Shown: one piece after another, positions 12,309 through 23,119 of the stretch | Layout: each line of letters opens with the position of its first letter | How positions within the stretch are numbered: the stretch's first letter is position 1 | NCBI GenBank assembly: GCA_016946835.1 | Contig: JACVTC010000021.1 | Coordinates: 1,483,501-1,547,500 of the forward strand | Length of the DNA: 64,000 nucleotides | Source: Neocallimastix lanati (nom. inval.) | Lineage: Eukaryota; Neocallimastigomycota; Neocallimastigomycetes; Neocallimastigales; Neocallimastigaceae | Direction of reading: 5' to 3' | Translations under genes and position numbers: made by a program | The notes under the pieces: model-generated | The model's database searches: none | Seen by the model: only the letters and a program-made list of their open reading frames with translations | What the model was told of the DNA's origin: nothing

Positions 12309-13244
12309 TTAAATACCAAAAACTTTCTTGAAAGTTGGACCCATCTTTTCTTCAACTTGCCAATTAGCGTAGGCATCTTGATCTTCTTGAGTAGTTTTAG
12401 TACAGTCACCACCAGAAGGAGTACAGGTGGTTTTCTTTGCACAAATACTGGTAACACTTTTTGCTCTTGAAGCTGACATGTATGATTTAATATATGGGAA
12501 GTAGACACAACCACCATTACTCCAGGAACCTGGGTTAAACCAGTATTTTCCAATGTAAGCATATTTAGATGTCATCGCAGCTAAATTGGAATACTTATTG
12601 ACTGTTTTTGCGAATCCTTTAATGCCTTCAGCTAAAGATGAGTATTTATAACAAGCTGAAACACCACCACCATTAACACAACCAATACCCCAATAGTTGT
12701 TTCTGGAAGCACCTGGAGAATTACCTTCAATAATAGCTCTAACAACAACTAATAAGGCATTGACATCATTATTCTTAGCTGTATCATAAACTAATCCTGG
12801 ATTATTACACATAGCTGTAGCAAGACTTTTGGAATAACTTTTACAATAACTTTTAACTTTGGTAACAAATTGACTTCTACTTAATTTAGTACCATTAAAT
12901 TTAGTAGACATGCTTCCATAAGAACTCATTAAAGATGTAGAGTCATCAATACAGCATATAAAATCTTTACCACCTGGACATAAATTAGAATAACTACTAC
13001 CCTTACATTGGGATTTGAATGTACATTGTCCAGATTTACCATTGTAACTACATTTTTTATTACAACATTTAATGTTAGAAGGATCATTTGGGCATTTACC
13101 ACTAACATAAGTACCACCACTTTTTGAACAAGAGGTAGTAGAAACACAGACACCATTACCAGAAGAGCATTTTCCATTAACAGCAGCCAAAGCTGAAGGA
13201 ATTGCAATTAAAAGTGAAATAATTCGGCCAGAATTTAAACGCAT
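12309..13244 (-). CDS. Secreted lysozyme-like (glucosaminidase-type) protein with two six-cysteine modules, copy 1
   Basis: An intronless 311-aa ORF. Residues 1-21 form a signal peptide (ISLLIAIPSALAA), so the protein is predicted to be secreted. Two six-cysteine modules follow: C26, C33, C39, C51, C60, C61 and C65, C74, C80, C89, C97, C98. Each ends in a CP...CC pattern seen in fungal secreted peptidoglycan-active enzymes. The C-terminal domain (about 113-270) contains RAIIEGNSPG and NNYWGIGCVNGG, then LAEGIKGFAKTV; this resembles the lysozyme-like fold of bacterial glucosaminidases (GH73 type) with E173 as candidate catalytic acid. A Cys-rich, charged tail ends the protein. The likely role is degradation of bacterial cell walls in a bacteria-rich habitat. 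The coding region is much richer in G+C than its surroundings, and the bacterial-type domain suggests horizontal acquisition. The family call comes from motifs only; a lytic transglycosylase is an alternative. Confidence 0.75.
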   Translation of the reverse strand: MRLNSGRIISLLIAIPSALAAVNGKCSSGNGVCVSTTSCSKSGGTYVSGKCPNDPSNIKCCNKKCSYNGKSGQCTFKSQCKGSSYSNLCPGGKDFICCIDDSTSLMSSYGSMSTKFNGTKLSRSQFVTKVKSYCKSYSKSLATAMCNNPGLVYDTAKNNDVNALLVVVRAIIEGNSPGASRNNYWGIGCVNGGGVSACYKYSSLAEGIKGFAKTVNKYSNLAAMTSKYAYIGKYWFNPGSWSNGGCVYFPYIKSYMSASRAKSVTSICAKKTTCTPSGGDCTKTTQEDQDAYANWQVEEKMGPTFKKVFGI

Positions 13245-13356
13245 TCTTTTTTTTTAATTTCTTTTAAATAATAATAATTTTTTAATAATTTAAACTAATC
13301 TATTATTTTTTTTTATTTTATTGTCGTTATTTTATTTTTATTATGGAACTTTTTTG

Positions 13357-13370
13357 CCTTTTATATAAGT
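13357..13370 (-). promoter_or_regulatory. TATA-like element of lysozyme-like gene, copy 1
   Basis: ACTTATATAAAAGGC on the minus strand, about 113 bases upstream of the start codon, is the clearest TATA box in the block. It is preserved in copy 2 at 20675-20688 within an otherwise drifting AT-rich flank. Confidence 0.45.
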
Positions 13371-14419
13371 TTCTTTTCTTTAATTACGCCATCTTTAGAA
13401 AATATATTAAAAAATAAGTGAATAACAAATAAAAATTTTTATTAATTATACATTTATAAAATTTGATTTATAAATATACAAAAATATATGGATATTATTA
13501 TTGATAATTAATTATTTTTTAAATTAATTTTAAAAAATAATTAAAATTTTTAATTTATACTATAAAGTAATATAGAATGAATCTATAATCAATAAATTAA
13601 AATGATATATATTAATGTCTTTATTATATCATAAAATTTATTATTATCGAATTCTTTTAATCTTTTTTTTTTTTTTTAGAAATATTTCTATGTTCTAAAA
13701 AAATTCCAATCAATTATATTATTAATACAATGTCTATTTTTATTTTTATAATATTTATATAATTAATTCTTAAATAAACAATCCAATAAATAGTATAACA
13801 ATTATTATATTGAAACTTTAATTTAACAAAAATTATAATATATTAATAAATGATTGATTTATTATATAATATTCAAAATAATTTAAAATTTATATTGGCA
13901 ATTTAAAAGTTAACTTTCATCGTTAAAAATTTCCTTTTATATTTATAAAAAAATTATAATTTTACAAATTGTATTATCAGTAGTTCTGAATTTAATTGAA
14001 AAATTACTTCAACAAATATAACTCTTTAAACTATTATTATATTATAATGAATTAAATATCATTTATATATATATTACTATTATACTTTATTTAAATTTAG
14101 AATTTAAATATTAAAATTTGAGATATAAAATTTAAAAAAAAAAAAAAAAAAAAGGCTTGATAAATGTTGTAATTTGAAAAAGTATCAATTGTTATAGTTT
14201 ATTTTCTTTAAAAAAAGGATATCAGGATATATATAAATATATATATATATAAACATTATAGAATAAAACATTATAATATAAAAAAAATAAAATAAAATAA
14301 ATATTATATTATAAAAAAAATATATATATAAAATAATATAATAATAATTTTAAAGTCGTTATATAGTATAGTTCAATAAGTTTATATTTTATGTTTTAGT
14401 TACTTTAATTAGTTTTAGT

Positions 14420-17375
14420 ATCCCGTACCAAATAATTACCAATTTATATCTTGAGAAATTCCTTACTTTGATTAAATCACATATTTTTTTTTTTTTATTT
14501 ATTTCATTTATTAAAATTCCTTTCTTCTTTTTTGATTTCCATAAATATTTATTGATATTATTATAAATATTTATTACTCATTTATAGTGATCCAAAAATT
14601 ATTCAATTAATTTTTCTTCTTGAGTTCCTTGTACATAGAAAGCAGATAGAATAGTAAATAGTTCAGAAGGTTTTTGATCTTTTCTACCCTAAACATATTC
14701 AAAGCTGGAATACTTAGTCACCAAACTTTTTAAAGTTCTTAAAACTCATAAAGCAGATAGTAAAAGTATATCCCATTCTCTTTCTTTTGTTCCAAAAAGC
14801 CTAAGTAATTCTCCTATTTCCCAATTTCGATTTTCTGTTAAACCATTCAATTCCCAGTGATAAGTGATAGTAAATTTTTTTCGCATAGATGTCAAAGAGA
14901 TTAAGGAATATTTTTGTATAACCTGACGTAATTTGTATTACATTATCTATGGAAATAACATTGGAATCATTTTATCTTATGAAATCTTCCGATAAAAATT
15001 TTACCACATCTTTAGAAATAATGGAAGCCGGAGGTTACGCTTCTACTCATTTAGTAAAATAGTCCAATGATACAATATTATATTGAATATAATATTGATT
15101 TTACTTGTTGAGTTATATGTTAAAAGACCTATTATATCTAATCCTAAATGAATAAAGGGAACTTCTTCAATTACATATTTGTCTAGGATTTGGAATTTCG
15201 CTTTTCTTACTTATTTGACAAGTAAAATAATTTTGAGTATATTTTTTTAATATTAAAAGTTATGACTTTCCAATAACAAGTTTTCTTTAGTCTCTCGTAA
15301 GTATTTATGATTCCTTAATATCCAATAGAATGTGCTTTATTTATTAGCTGAAATTTATTTTCTTATTTCATGATAATTTTTCTAAAGTATTATCTCTGTA
15401 TTTAATATATACTTCATTTAACTCTATAATGTGTTCCTCTAAAAATTCTTTCATAAATTCTCAAAGTTCTTTATTCTCTTCAGTATTAATTTCATTTTGT
15501 TTTTGATCTTTTTCCTATGTACTTTCATTAATAGTTGACTCTTTATGATTTATAGGATTAACTTGGTAATTACAATTGTTAATATATGGATCTATTTATT
15601 TTCTAATATTTTATCCATATATAATATTATATTAATGAAAATTTGGTATAATTGATTTTTCAAAATTGACATAAATTATTAATATTATGTTTCTTTTCCA
15701 CAAAAACTTTATTATCATTACAATGTAATATATAGGGATTTTATATTGTTCAATTTATTATTATTATATTCGGTGATATTGGATTTTAATTTGAATTTAT
15801 TGAATTATAAAATTTTTTTAATTTATTTTGATTTATTTTTTGTATATGTCTATTAAAATTTGTATTATTCTTTATATTATCATTATATACTTAATATATT
15901 ATTATTTGAATTAATTTATTCTTATATATCTTAATTATATTAAATTTTTTATCTATGATGATTGATTTTTTTTTGAATTTTCTATGATTTTATGAGTATT
16001 CTATATATCCTCGTTTTTCTCTCAAATTTTTAAATTTGAAATTATTTTGTATTATTTTATATTTTTTAATTTTTTTTTTATTTAAATTAATTTTTGAATT
16101 ATTTGCATTATTAATATTTAGTTTTTCTGATCTATCAAACTTAGTCTACCTTAATGATGCATGATTTTGATTCTTAACATACCAATAATAATACACCATT
16201 TAATATGCCAATTAAATGTTTATGGTCCATAAATAATAAAGTTTCAAATCTATTCCCTGAAATAAAAGATTTAAATTTTTTTTGTTCCACAGAAATATAC
16301 CACAGTACCTTTTAAGTTTGTGATACTATAATTTTTTTTGGCTTTTTCTAAAGATCTACAAACAAAATGTACAAGATATTCTAATCCATTTTCTTCATTG
16401 ACTTACAATAATATTCCACCTAAACCATCTTTTGAGGCATTAATTCTAATTATAAATTGTTTACTGTAATCAGGAAAAGTTAAAATAAGAGCTTGAATAA
16501 TAAAATTTTTTAATTTACCAAAACTGGCTTGTTGTTCTTCAGTCCAAATAAAACATTTTTTTTTAAAAGTTTATATAAAGGAGCAGTAATCATTGCGAAA
16601 TTGCTTATAAATTTTCCGTAGTATACAACAGTACCAAGGAAAGATCTTTTTTATTGATTTAGAAAATATTAGAATATTGTCAATGAAAACAAAAACCACA
16701 TTTACCAAATAATTTAGAAAGAATATAATTCATTTCTCTTTGAAAAGTAGCTGGACACCAATAGGACAAAAGGGTATTACTTTGTAAAATAAAATTATTA
16801 AATTTCGTTTCAAAACATGTTAAGTCAATACTACCTTCATCCATTCAAATCTGATAGTAACCTGAAAAGGGATCCAATGTAGAGAAAAAATTTTTTGCAT
16901 CTCCTAAAATATCAAAGATTTCATCAATATTAGGAAAGGAATATGAATCTGCACTGTCATAGCATTTAACTTACGATAGTCGAAAGTACAATCCTCCATT
17001 TTTCTTAATTACCAACACAACAGGAGAAAATCATGAGGATTTAGAATGTTCATTTAATCACTTCTACAGAAGCTTTATTTGTCATCACAATAAAATATTG
17101 TATTCCTGGAATTAGTTTTTTTCACTTTCTTCTTCATTAATTATAAAATGTTCCATAACATCAAGAGAGGCTAATAAATTTAATATTTTTTTCTAATTTT
17201 AAATTTCTGGTTTAAGTCTGACTTCAGTTTAAGACATATATCAAGGATTTAACCAAAAAATAATATTATTTGGTATTGGTCAAATATTTAATAATTTCAT
17301 AAGGTTTCATATTAGTTAATATTGCTAAATTGTATAATTTTTTCTTTTTGCGCTACCTTCCTAATAATTAATTTT

Positions 17376-17410
<35 letters not shown>

Positions 17411-19006
17411 TCCACTTTCTTTTTAATTATTGTTCCTTGTGAATCATTAATAATTGAATCTTTGGAATTATCCCTGTTTTTGTTATTTAATTGATTTTCA
17501 CTTTATAATTTGTTAGCATAATTATTATTTTCATTTTGAAATTCATATATACATCATGAAAATCCAGAAAATGATTAATAATTAGAATTCAAGCCACATA
17601 TTAACAATATTGTAAAATCGGGGAGAGCGCGTTTCCGAACCGAACGAGAATAGATATTAGCCACATATTTTTTTGAGTTGGCGTATTATATATAAATTTT
17701 TTTATATAAATAAATAATTAAATAATAATTAAATAAATATTTTATTATATAATAATTTCATAATTTAATATATATTTGATAATAAAAAATAAAAAAATAA
17801 AAAAATAAAAAAAATAAAAAAATAAAAAAATTTAAAAAAAAAAAAAAGATTAAAAAAATAAAATATAAAAAAAATAAAATAAAATATTTTCATATTTATT
17901 TATATTATAACTGTAATTTTTTATTATATAAATAAATAAATAATAATTAAATAAATATTATTAAATAAATAAATGAATAAATTAATAAATAAATAAAAAT
18001 TTTCAGAATATGGCGAATGTAAATTATCATTTTTTTTGAAATATATCACATTTTAAATATTTTTAATAATTATTTTTTCAAAGAAATTATATGTGCCATT
18101 TTATTTTAATGTTTTAAATATTATATTCATAAATAAAAATTTATAAAAAATAATATAAGCCACATTCCGAAATGAAATTTTATGTAAAATATTTAAAGCC
18201 ACATTCCGAAACGCACCACCCTCTGTAAAATCATTGGATTTAAATTTGGTTTATAACATTAATTTATGTTTTGAATAATAAAATATATTTTATATTAATT
18301 AAGATTTGAATATTTCATTTTTTATTAAAGTGTAATAAAATATATAATATATATAAAAAATATTTGATAAATAATTAATATATTTTAATGATGGTAATGC
18401 AACATTATTTGATATAATTTTTTCCATAAAATATCCATTAAAAATATTCATACATATCTTTACAACAATGCATAAAATTATTTAGTTTATATGCTTACTT
18501 TTATACCTTTATTATAATAACGAATTTTCGGTATAATTTTTACACGTAATATCCACTAAAAATATTATTATATACTTAGACTATATTATTATAGGATTGA
18601 ATAAAATTGTTTAATGCATATCATTTTTATTTTTAATAATTCATGTATGTATTTATTTATTTGTTTATTTATATAAATAATTTATACTAAAGTTTATAAT
18701 TTTATCATGAGATTATTGTAATACTATAGTTTATTAGGGAAAGTTGCATTTTTCTAAGTGGTGTATTTATTAATAAATGAATATAAATATTATGATAGAT
18801 GAATAAAAAATAAAAAAATAAAAATATAAAAATATTAAATAATAAATTAAAAAATAAAAAAATAAAAAATAAACAACTAAATTAATCATTAATTTAATAT
18901 AGAACATTTTATTTAATAATTAGAATAATATTTATTTAAAAACCATTATTAGGACAATATTAAAATACATATGTTTCTAAAATGCAATGCACTAAATATT
19001 ATTAAA
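14420..19006 (-). mobile_element. Degenerate Ty3/gypsy-like block, copy B
   Basis: This is the most complete pol fossil of the three. Reading right to left on the minus strand, RT is at about 16620-17060 (NIDEIFDIL, FSTLDPFSGYYQI and DEGSIDLTCFETKFNNF-like) and RNase H at about 16210-16560. Integrase is at about 14600-15190, with PFIHLGLDIIG-like, then VSLDYFTK, ISKDVVKFLSEDF, NVISIDNVIQITSGYTKIF and NGLTENRNWEIGELL, the last being a worn form of the usual NGMVER region. Stops and frameshifts are everywhere. The right end is truncated at AATGCACTAAATATTATT, where it joins gene-block copy 2. A Mutator-like element is inserted at 17620. Confidence 0.82.
17620..18223. mobile_element. Non-autonomous Mutator-like inverted-repeat element with 8-9 bp target duplication
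   Basis: Copies A (3736) and C (25090) read continuously through ATTGTAAAATCATTGGATTT. In copy B the same sequence is split, with TGTAAAATC at 17611-17619 and again at 18224-18232, bracketing 604 bp. The ends are imperfect inverted repeats: GGGGAGAGCGCGTTTCCGAA at the left and GAGGGTGGTGCGTTTCGGAA at the right (reverse complement), 14 of 20 identical with no gap. A subterminal GCCACATTCCGAAATGAAAT repeats the terminal motif. The interior is A/T filler with no ORF. A 9-bp duplication with long degenerate inverted repeats fits the Mutator superfamily; a hAT-type 8-bp duplication cannot be excluded because one flanking T is ambiguous. Confidence 0.85.
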
Positions 19007-19622
19007 AAAAATTTAAATTAAAAATAATAAAAATACAATAGAGATAAATAAGTTTAATATTAAAAATTATTTTATTTTATAATAATAGTTATTAGAATTA
19101 AACTATATATAATAATCTTTCAAAATTTTAATATGATCACTAAATTTTAATAAAAATAGCAATATCTTATTTTAACCATTATCAAGTTAAAAAAAAAAAT
19201 AGATGAAATATTAATATAAATATAGATTGAATAAGATATAATAAAATAAAATAGTAAAAATATTTTCAAGTATAATTCAAATTTAATATAATAAAATAAA
19301 ATAAAATAAATGGAGAATTAATAATAATTTTTGATAATATATTTCAATATTTTCAACGTTATTTAAGGAATCTGGTAAAACTTAATATATTAGTAATTAA
19401 TATCTATCTATCTATATCTATCTATCTATATCCCTATATAAATTTACGTTTTTTATTTTATTTTTTTTTATATTTATATAAATAAATAAATAATTAAAAA
19501 TTCTTATATTATTTTTTTATTATTTATTTGCTTTATATAATTTTTTTTAATTAATCTAATTATTTTATCATAAAGTATTTCCTCTTTCATCCTTTGTAAT
19601 GGATGTGATTATTATAAGTCAT

Positions 19623-20558
19623 TTAAATACCAAAAACTTTCTTGAAAGTTGGACCCATCTTTTCTTCAACTTGCCAATTAGCGTAGGCATCTTGATCTTC
19701 TTGAGTAGTTTTAGTACAGTCACCACCAGAAGGAGTACAGGTGGTTTTCTTTGCACAAATACTGGTAACACTTTTTGCTCTTGAAGCTGACATGTATGAT
19801 TTAATATATGGGAAGTAGACACAACCACCATTACTCCAGGAACCTGGGTTAAACCAGTATTTTCCAATGTAAGCATATTTAGATGTCATCGCAGCTAAAT
19901 TGGAATACTTATTGACTGTTTTTGCGAATCCTTTAATGCCTTCAGCTAAAGATGAGTATTTATAACAAGCTGAAACACCACCACCATTAACACAACCAAT
20001 ACCCCAATAGTTGTTTCTGGAAGCACCTGGAGAATTACCTTCAATAATAGCTCTAACAACAACTAATAAGGCATTGACATCATTTTTCTTAGCGGTATCA
20101 TAAACTAATCCTGGATTATTACACATAGCTGTAGCAAGACTTTTGGAATAACTTTTACAATAACTTTTAACTTTGGTAACAAATTGACTTCTACTTAATT
20201 TAGTACCATTAAATTTAGTAGACATGCTTCCATAAGAACTCATTAAAGATGTAGAGTCATCAATACAGCATATAAAATCTTTACCACCTGGACATAAATT
20301 AGAATAACTGCTACCCTTACATTGGGATTTGAATGTACATTGTCCAGATTTACCATTGTAACTACATTTTTTATTACAACATTTAATGTTAGAAGGATCA
20401 TTTGGACATTTACCACTAACATAAGTACCACCACTTTTTGAACAAGAGGTAGTAGAAACACAGACACCATTACCAGAAGAGCATTTTCCATTAACAGCAG
20501 CCAAAGCTGAAGGAATTGCAATTAAAAGTGAAATAATTCGGCCAGAATTTAAACGCAT
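19623..20558 (-). CDS. Secreted lysozyme-like protein with two six-cysteine modules, copy 2
   Basis: An intact 311-aa ORF differing from copy 1 (12309-13244) at four bases by direct comparison. Three are silent: the ACA/ACC codon at T155, an AGT/AGC serine codon near residue 83, and the TGC/TGT codon of C51. One changes residue 158 from N to K. The signal peptide, all twelve module cysteines, the candidate catalytic E173 and the NNYWGIG motif are unchanged. The flanking DNA shows clearly more differences than the coding region, so both copies appear to be maintained. The predicted role is the same: an extracellular wall-lytic enzyme acting on bacterial peptidoglycan. Functional assignment rests on motif reading only. 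Confidence 0.75.
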   Translation of the reverse strand: MRLNSGRIISLLIAIPSALAAVNGKCSSGNGVCVSTTSCSKSGGTYVSGKCPNDPSNIKCCNKKCSYNGKSGQCTFKSQCKGSSYSNLCPGGKDFICCIDDSTSLMSSYGSMSTKFNGTKLSRSQFVTKVKSYCKSYSKSLATAMCNNPGLVYDTAKKNDVNALLVVVRAIIEGNSPGASRNNYWGIGCVNGGGVSACYKYSSLAEGIKGFAKTVNKYSNLAAMTSKYAYIGKYWFNPGSWSNGGCVYFPYIKSYMSASRAKSVTSICAKKTTCTPSGGDCTKTTQEDQDAYANWQVEEKMGPTFKKVFGI

Positions 20559-20674
20559 TCTTTTTTTTTTTAATTTCTTTTAAATAATAATAAATTTTTT
20601 AATAATTTAAACTAATCTATTATTTTTTTTTATTTTATTGTCGTTATTTTATTTTTATTTTGGAACTTTTTTTG

Positions 20675-20688
20675 CCTTTTATATAAGT
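20675..20688 (-). promoter_or_regulatory. TATA-like element of lysozyme-like gene, copy 2
   Basis: The same ACTTATATAAAAGGC as copy 1, at nearly the same distance upstream of the start codon (20558). Confidence 0.45.
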
Positions 20689-22342
20689 TTCTTTTCTTTA
20701 ATTACGCCATCTTTAGAAAATATATATTTATATATTAAAATAGAAATGAATAACAAATAAAAATTTTTATTAATTATACATTTATAAAATTTGATTTATA
20801 AATATATAAAAATATATGGATATTATTATTGATAATTAATTATTTTTTAAATTAATTTTTAAAAAATAATTAAAATTTTTAATTTATACTATAAAGTAAT
20901 ATAGAATGAATCTATAATCAATAAATTAAAATGATATATATTAATGTCTTTATTATATCATAAAATTTATTATTATCGAATTCTTTTAATCTTTTTTTTT
21001 TTTTTTAGAAATATTTCTATGTTCTATAAAAATTCCAATCAATTATATTATTAATACAATGTCTATTTTTATTTTTATAATATTTATATAATTAATTCAT
21101 AAATAAACAATCCAATAAATAGTATAACAATTATTATATTGAAACTTTAATTTAACAAAAATTATAATATATTAATAAATGATTGATTTATTATATAATA
21201 TTCAAAATAATTTAAAATTTATATTGGCAATTTAAAAGTTAACTTTCATCGTTAAAAATTTCCTTTTATATTTATAAAAAAATTATAATTTTACAAATGG
21301 TATTATCAATAGTTCTGAATTTAATTGAAAAAATACTTCAACAAATATAACTCTTTATACTATTATTATATTATAATGAATTAAATATTATTTTTATATA
21401 TATGTATATATTACTATTATACTTTATTTAAATTTAGAATTAAGTATCAATTGTTGCAGTTTATTTTCTTTAAAAATAGGATATCATGATAAATATAAAT
21501 ATATATATAAACATTACAGAAAAAAAACATTTTATTATAAAAAAAATAAAATAAAATAAAACATTATATTATATTAAAAATAAAATAAAAAAAATAAAAT
21601 ATTATATTATAAATAAATATATATATATATATAATAAAATAATAATAATTTTAAAGTCGTTATATAGTATAGTTCAATAAGTTTATATTTTATGTTTTAG
21701 TATCCCATACCAAATTATTACAAAAAAGTGTTGGTATAACCATGGTTCAAGGAGGTTATTATTGGGATTAATTTATTTAAATTTAAATTAAACTTTTATA
21801 AAAATATTTATTTGATTTTATTATTATGACTACATATGAACAAATTCAAATATAAATTTTATTTTTATGTTATTTAATTTATATGTAATTCAAGTAAAAA
21901 CAATAATACTTGATTTTACATTTAAAACTATTTAACAATTTTCTCACACAATTCTCTTAGATCAGAGAAAATGTTTTATTTTTATGTTATTTAGTTATAA
22001 TTAACTATTTAATTAGTTGTTCTTGTGATTAAAATATACTATTTTATGAATTTTTATGTTCATTTATATATATTAATTATTATTTTTTAAGGAAATATTT
22101 AATAACTATATATAAATAAATATTAATTAATAAAATATAAGAATATAATTAAAACATTGATTTATGATATAAAATTTGTTATTTCTTTATTTCTTAATTA
22201 TAAGTATAATACATAGAATTTAAGCCACTTTTATAGAACATTATAAAATCATTAAATTTAAATATGATTTATGCCATAAATTTATTTTTAAATGATAAAA
22301 TTTATTTTATATTAATATTTGAATATTTCATCTCACCTTAAA

Positions 22343-22367
22343 AATACAACTATACCATAGTTGTATT
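22343..22367. repeat. Perfect 11-bp hairpin in gypsy block C
   Basis: AATACAACTAT, loop ACC, ATAGTTGTATT: a perfect short palindrome in the C-specific segment. It may be a terminator-like or LTR-internal structure; function unknown. Confidence 0.6.
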
Positions 22368-23013
22368 ACACTAAATAACATTTTTTAATGTATACTGATT
22401 ATTTTAAGCATGCTTATGTATGAAGATCCAATAGCTAAACTGCATTGAATTTCTTTTTAACTACCTGATAATTCAATAGAATGTGCTTTATTTATTAGCT
22501 GAAATTCATTTTCTTATTTCATGATAATTTTTCTAAAGTATTATCTCTGTATTTAATATATACTTCTTCATTTAATTCTATAATGTGTTTCTCTAAAAAT
22601 TCTTTCATAAATTCTCAAATTTCTTTATTCTCTTCAGTATTAATTTCATTTTGTTTTAGATCTTTTTCCTATGTACTTTCATTATTATTTGACTCTTTAT
22701 GATTTATAGGATTAATTTGGTAATTACAATTGTTAATATATGGATCTATTTATTTTCTAATATTTTATCCATATATAATATTATATTAATGAAAATTTGG
22801 TATAATTGATTTTTCAAAATTGACATAAATTATTAATATTATGTTTCTTTTCCACAAAAACTTTATTATCATTACAATGTAATATATTAGAATTTATATT
22901 GTTCCATTTATTATTATTATATTCAGTGATATTAGATTTTAATTGAATTTATTAATTTATAAAATTTTTTTAATTTATTTTGATTTATTTTTTGTATATG
23001 TATATTAAATTTT

Positions 23014-23119
23014 TTTTTTTTATATAGACTTAAGATTTTTGTCTCCCCATATGTTAATATGGGTGTATGATTAACTGCCATACCGGCACGGCGTCTGCGC
23101 TCTCAACTCCCCATAAGTC
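23014..23119 (-). mobile_element. SINE-like structured retroposon inserted in gypsy block C
   Basis: About 105 bases absent from the matching positions of copies A (about 1932) and B (about 15850), flanked by an 11-bp direct repeat TATTAAATTTT (23003-23013 and 23120-23130), possibly 14 bp with one mismatch. On the minus strand it starts TTATGGGGAGTTGAGAGCGC and ends in an A tail. It has about even base composition, in sharp contrast to its surroundings. Predicted stems are CCCATAT/ATATGGG around a TAAC loop, GCCGTG/TATGGC around CCGG, and a closing ATAGACTTA/TAAGTCTAT pair that includes flank bases. No tRNA A/B boxes or 5S promoter were recognised, so the parental RNA is unknown. Confidence 0.6.

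Larger units (their letters stand above)
11690..14420. repeat. Duplicated gene block, copy 1
   Basis: This block aligns by eye with 19010-21705 over its whole length, including both flanks of the lysozyme-like gene. The flanks differ by scattered substitutions and small indels, and copy 1 has an extra roughly 50-base poly(A)-containing stretch near 14110-14165. The block ends where gypsy block B begins (CCCGTACCAAATAATTAC). Confidence 0.85.
19010..21705. repeat. Duplicated gene block, copy 2
   Basis: Paralogue of 11690-14420 at a spacing of 7314 bases over the gene. The left junction is abrupt (gypsy B ends at about 19006, then sequence matching 11690 onward begins). The right end runs without a break into gypsy block C through AGTTCAATAAGTTTATATTT, which also precedes gypsy B, so gene block and gypsy block were probably duplicated together. 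Confidence 0.85.

Noticed and set aside
12285-12562. Additional ORFs on both strands overlapping the lysozyme-like gene (and their twins near 19599-19876 and 20243-20521)
   Set aside because: Shadow frames: the main 311-codon frame has a signal peptide, a conserved Cys pattern and mostly silent differences between copies.
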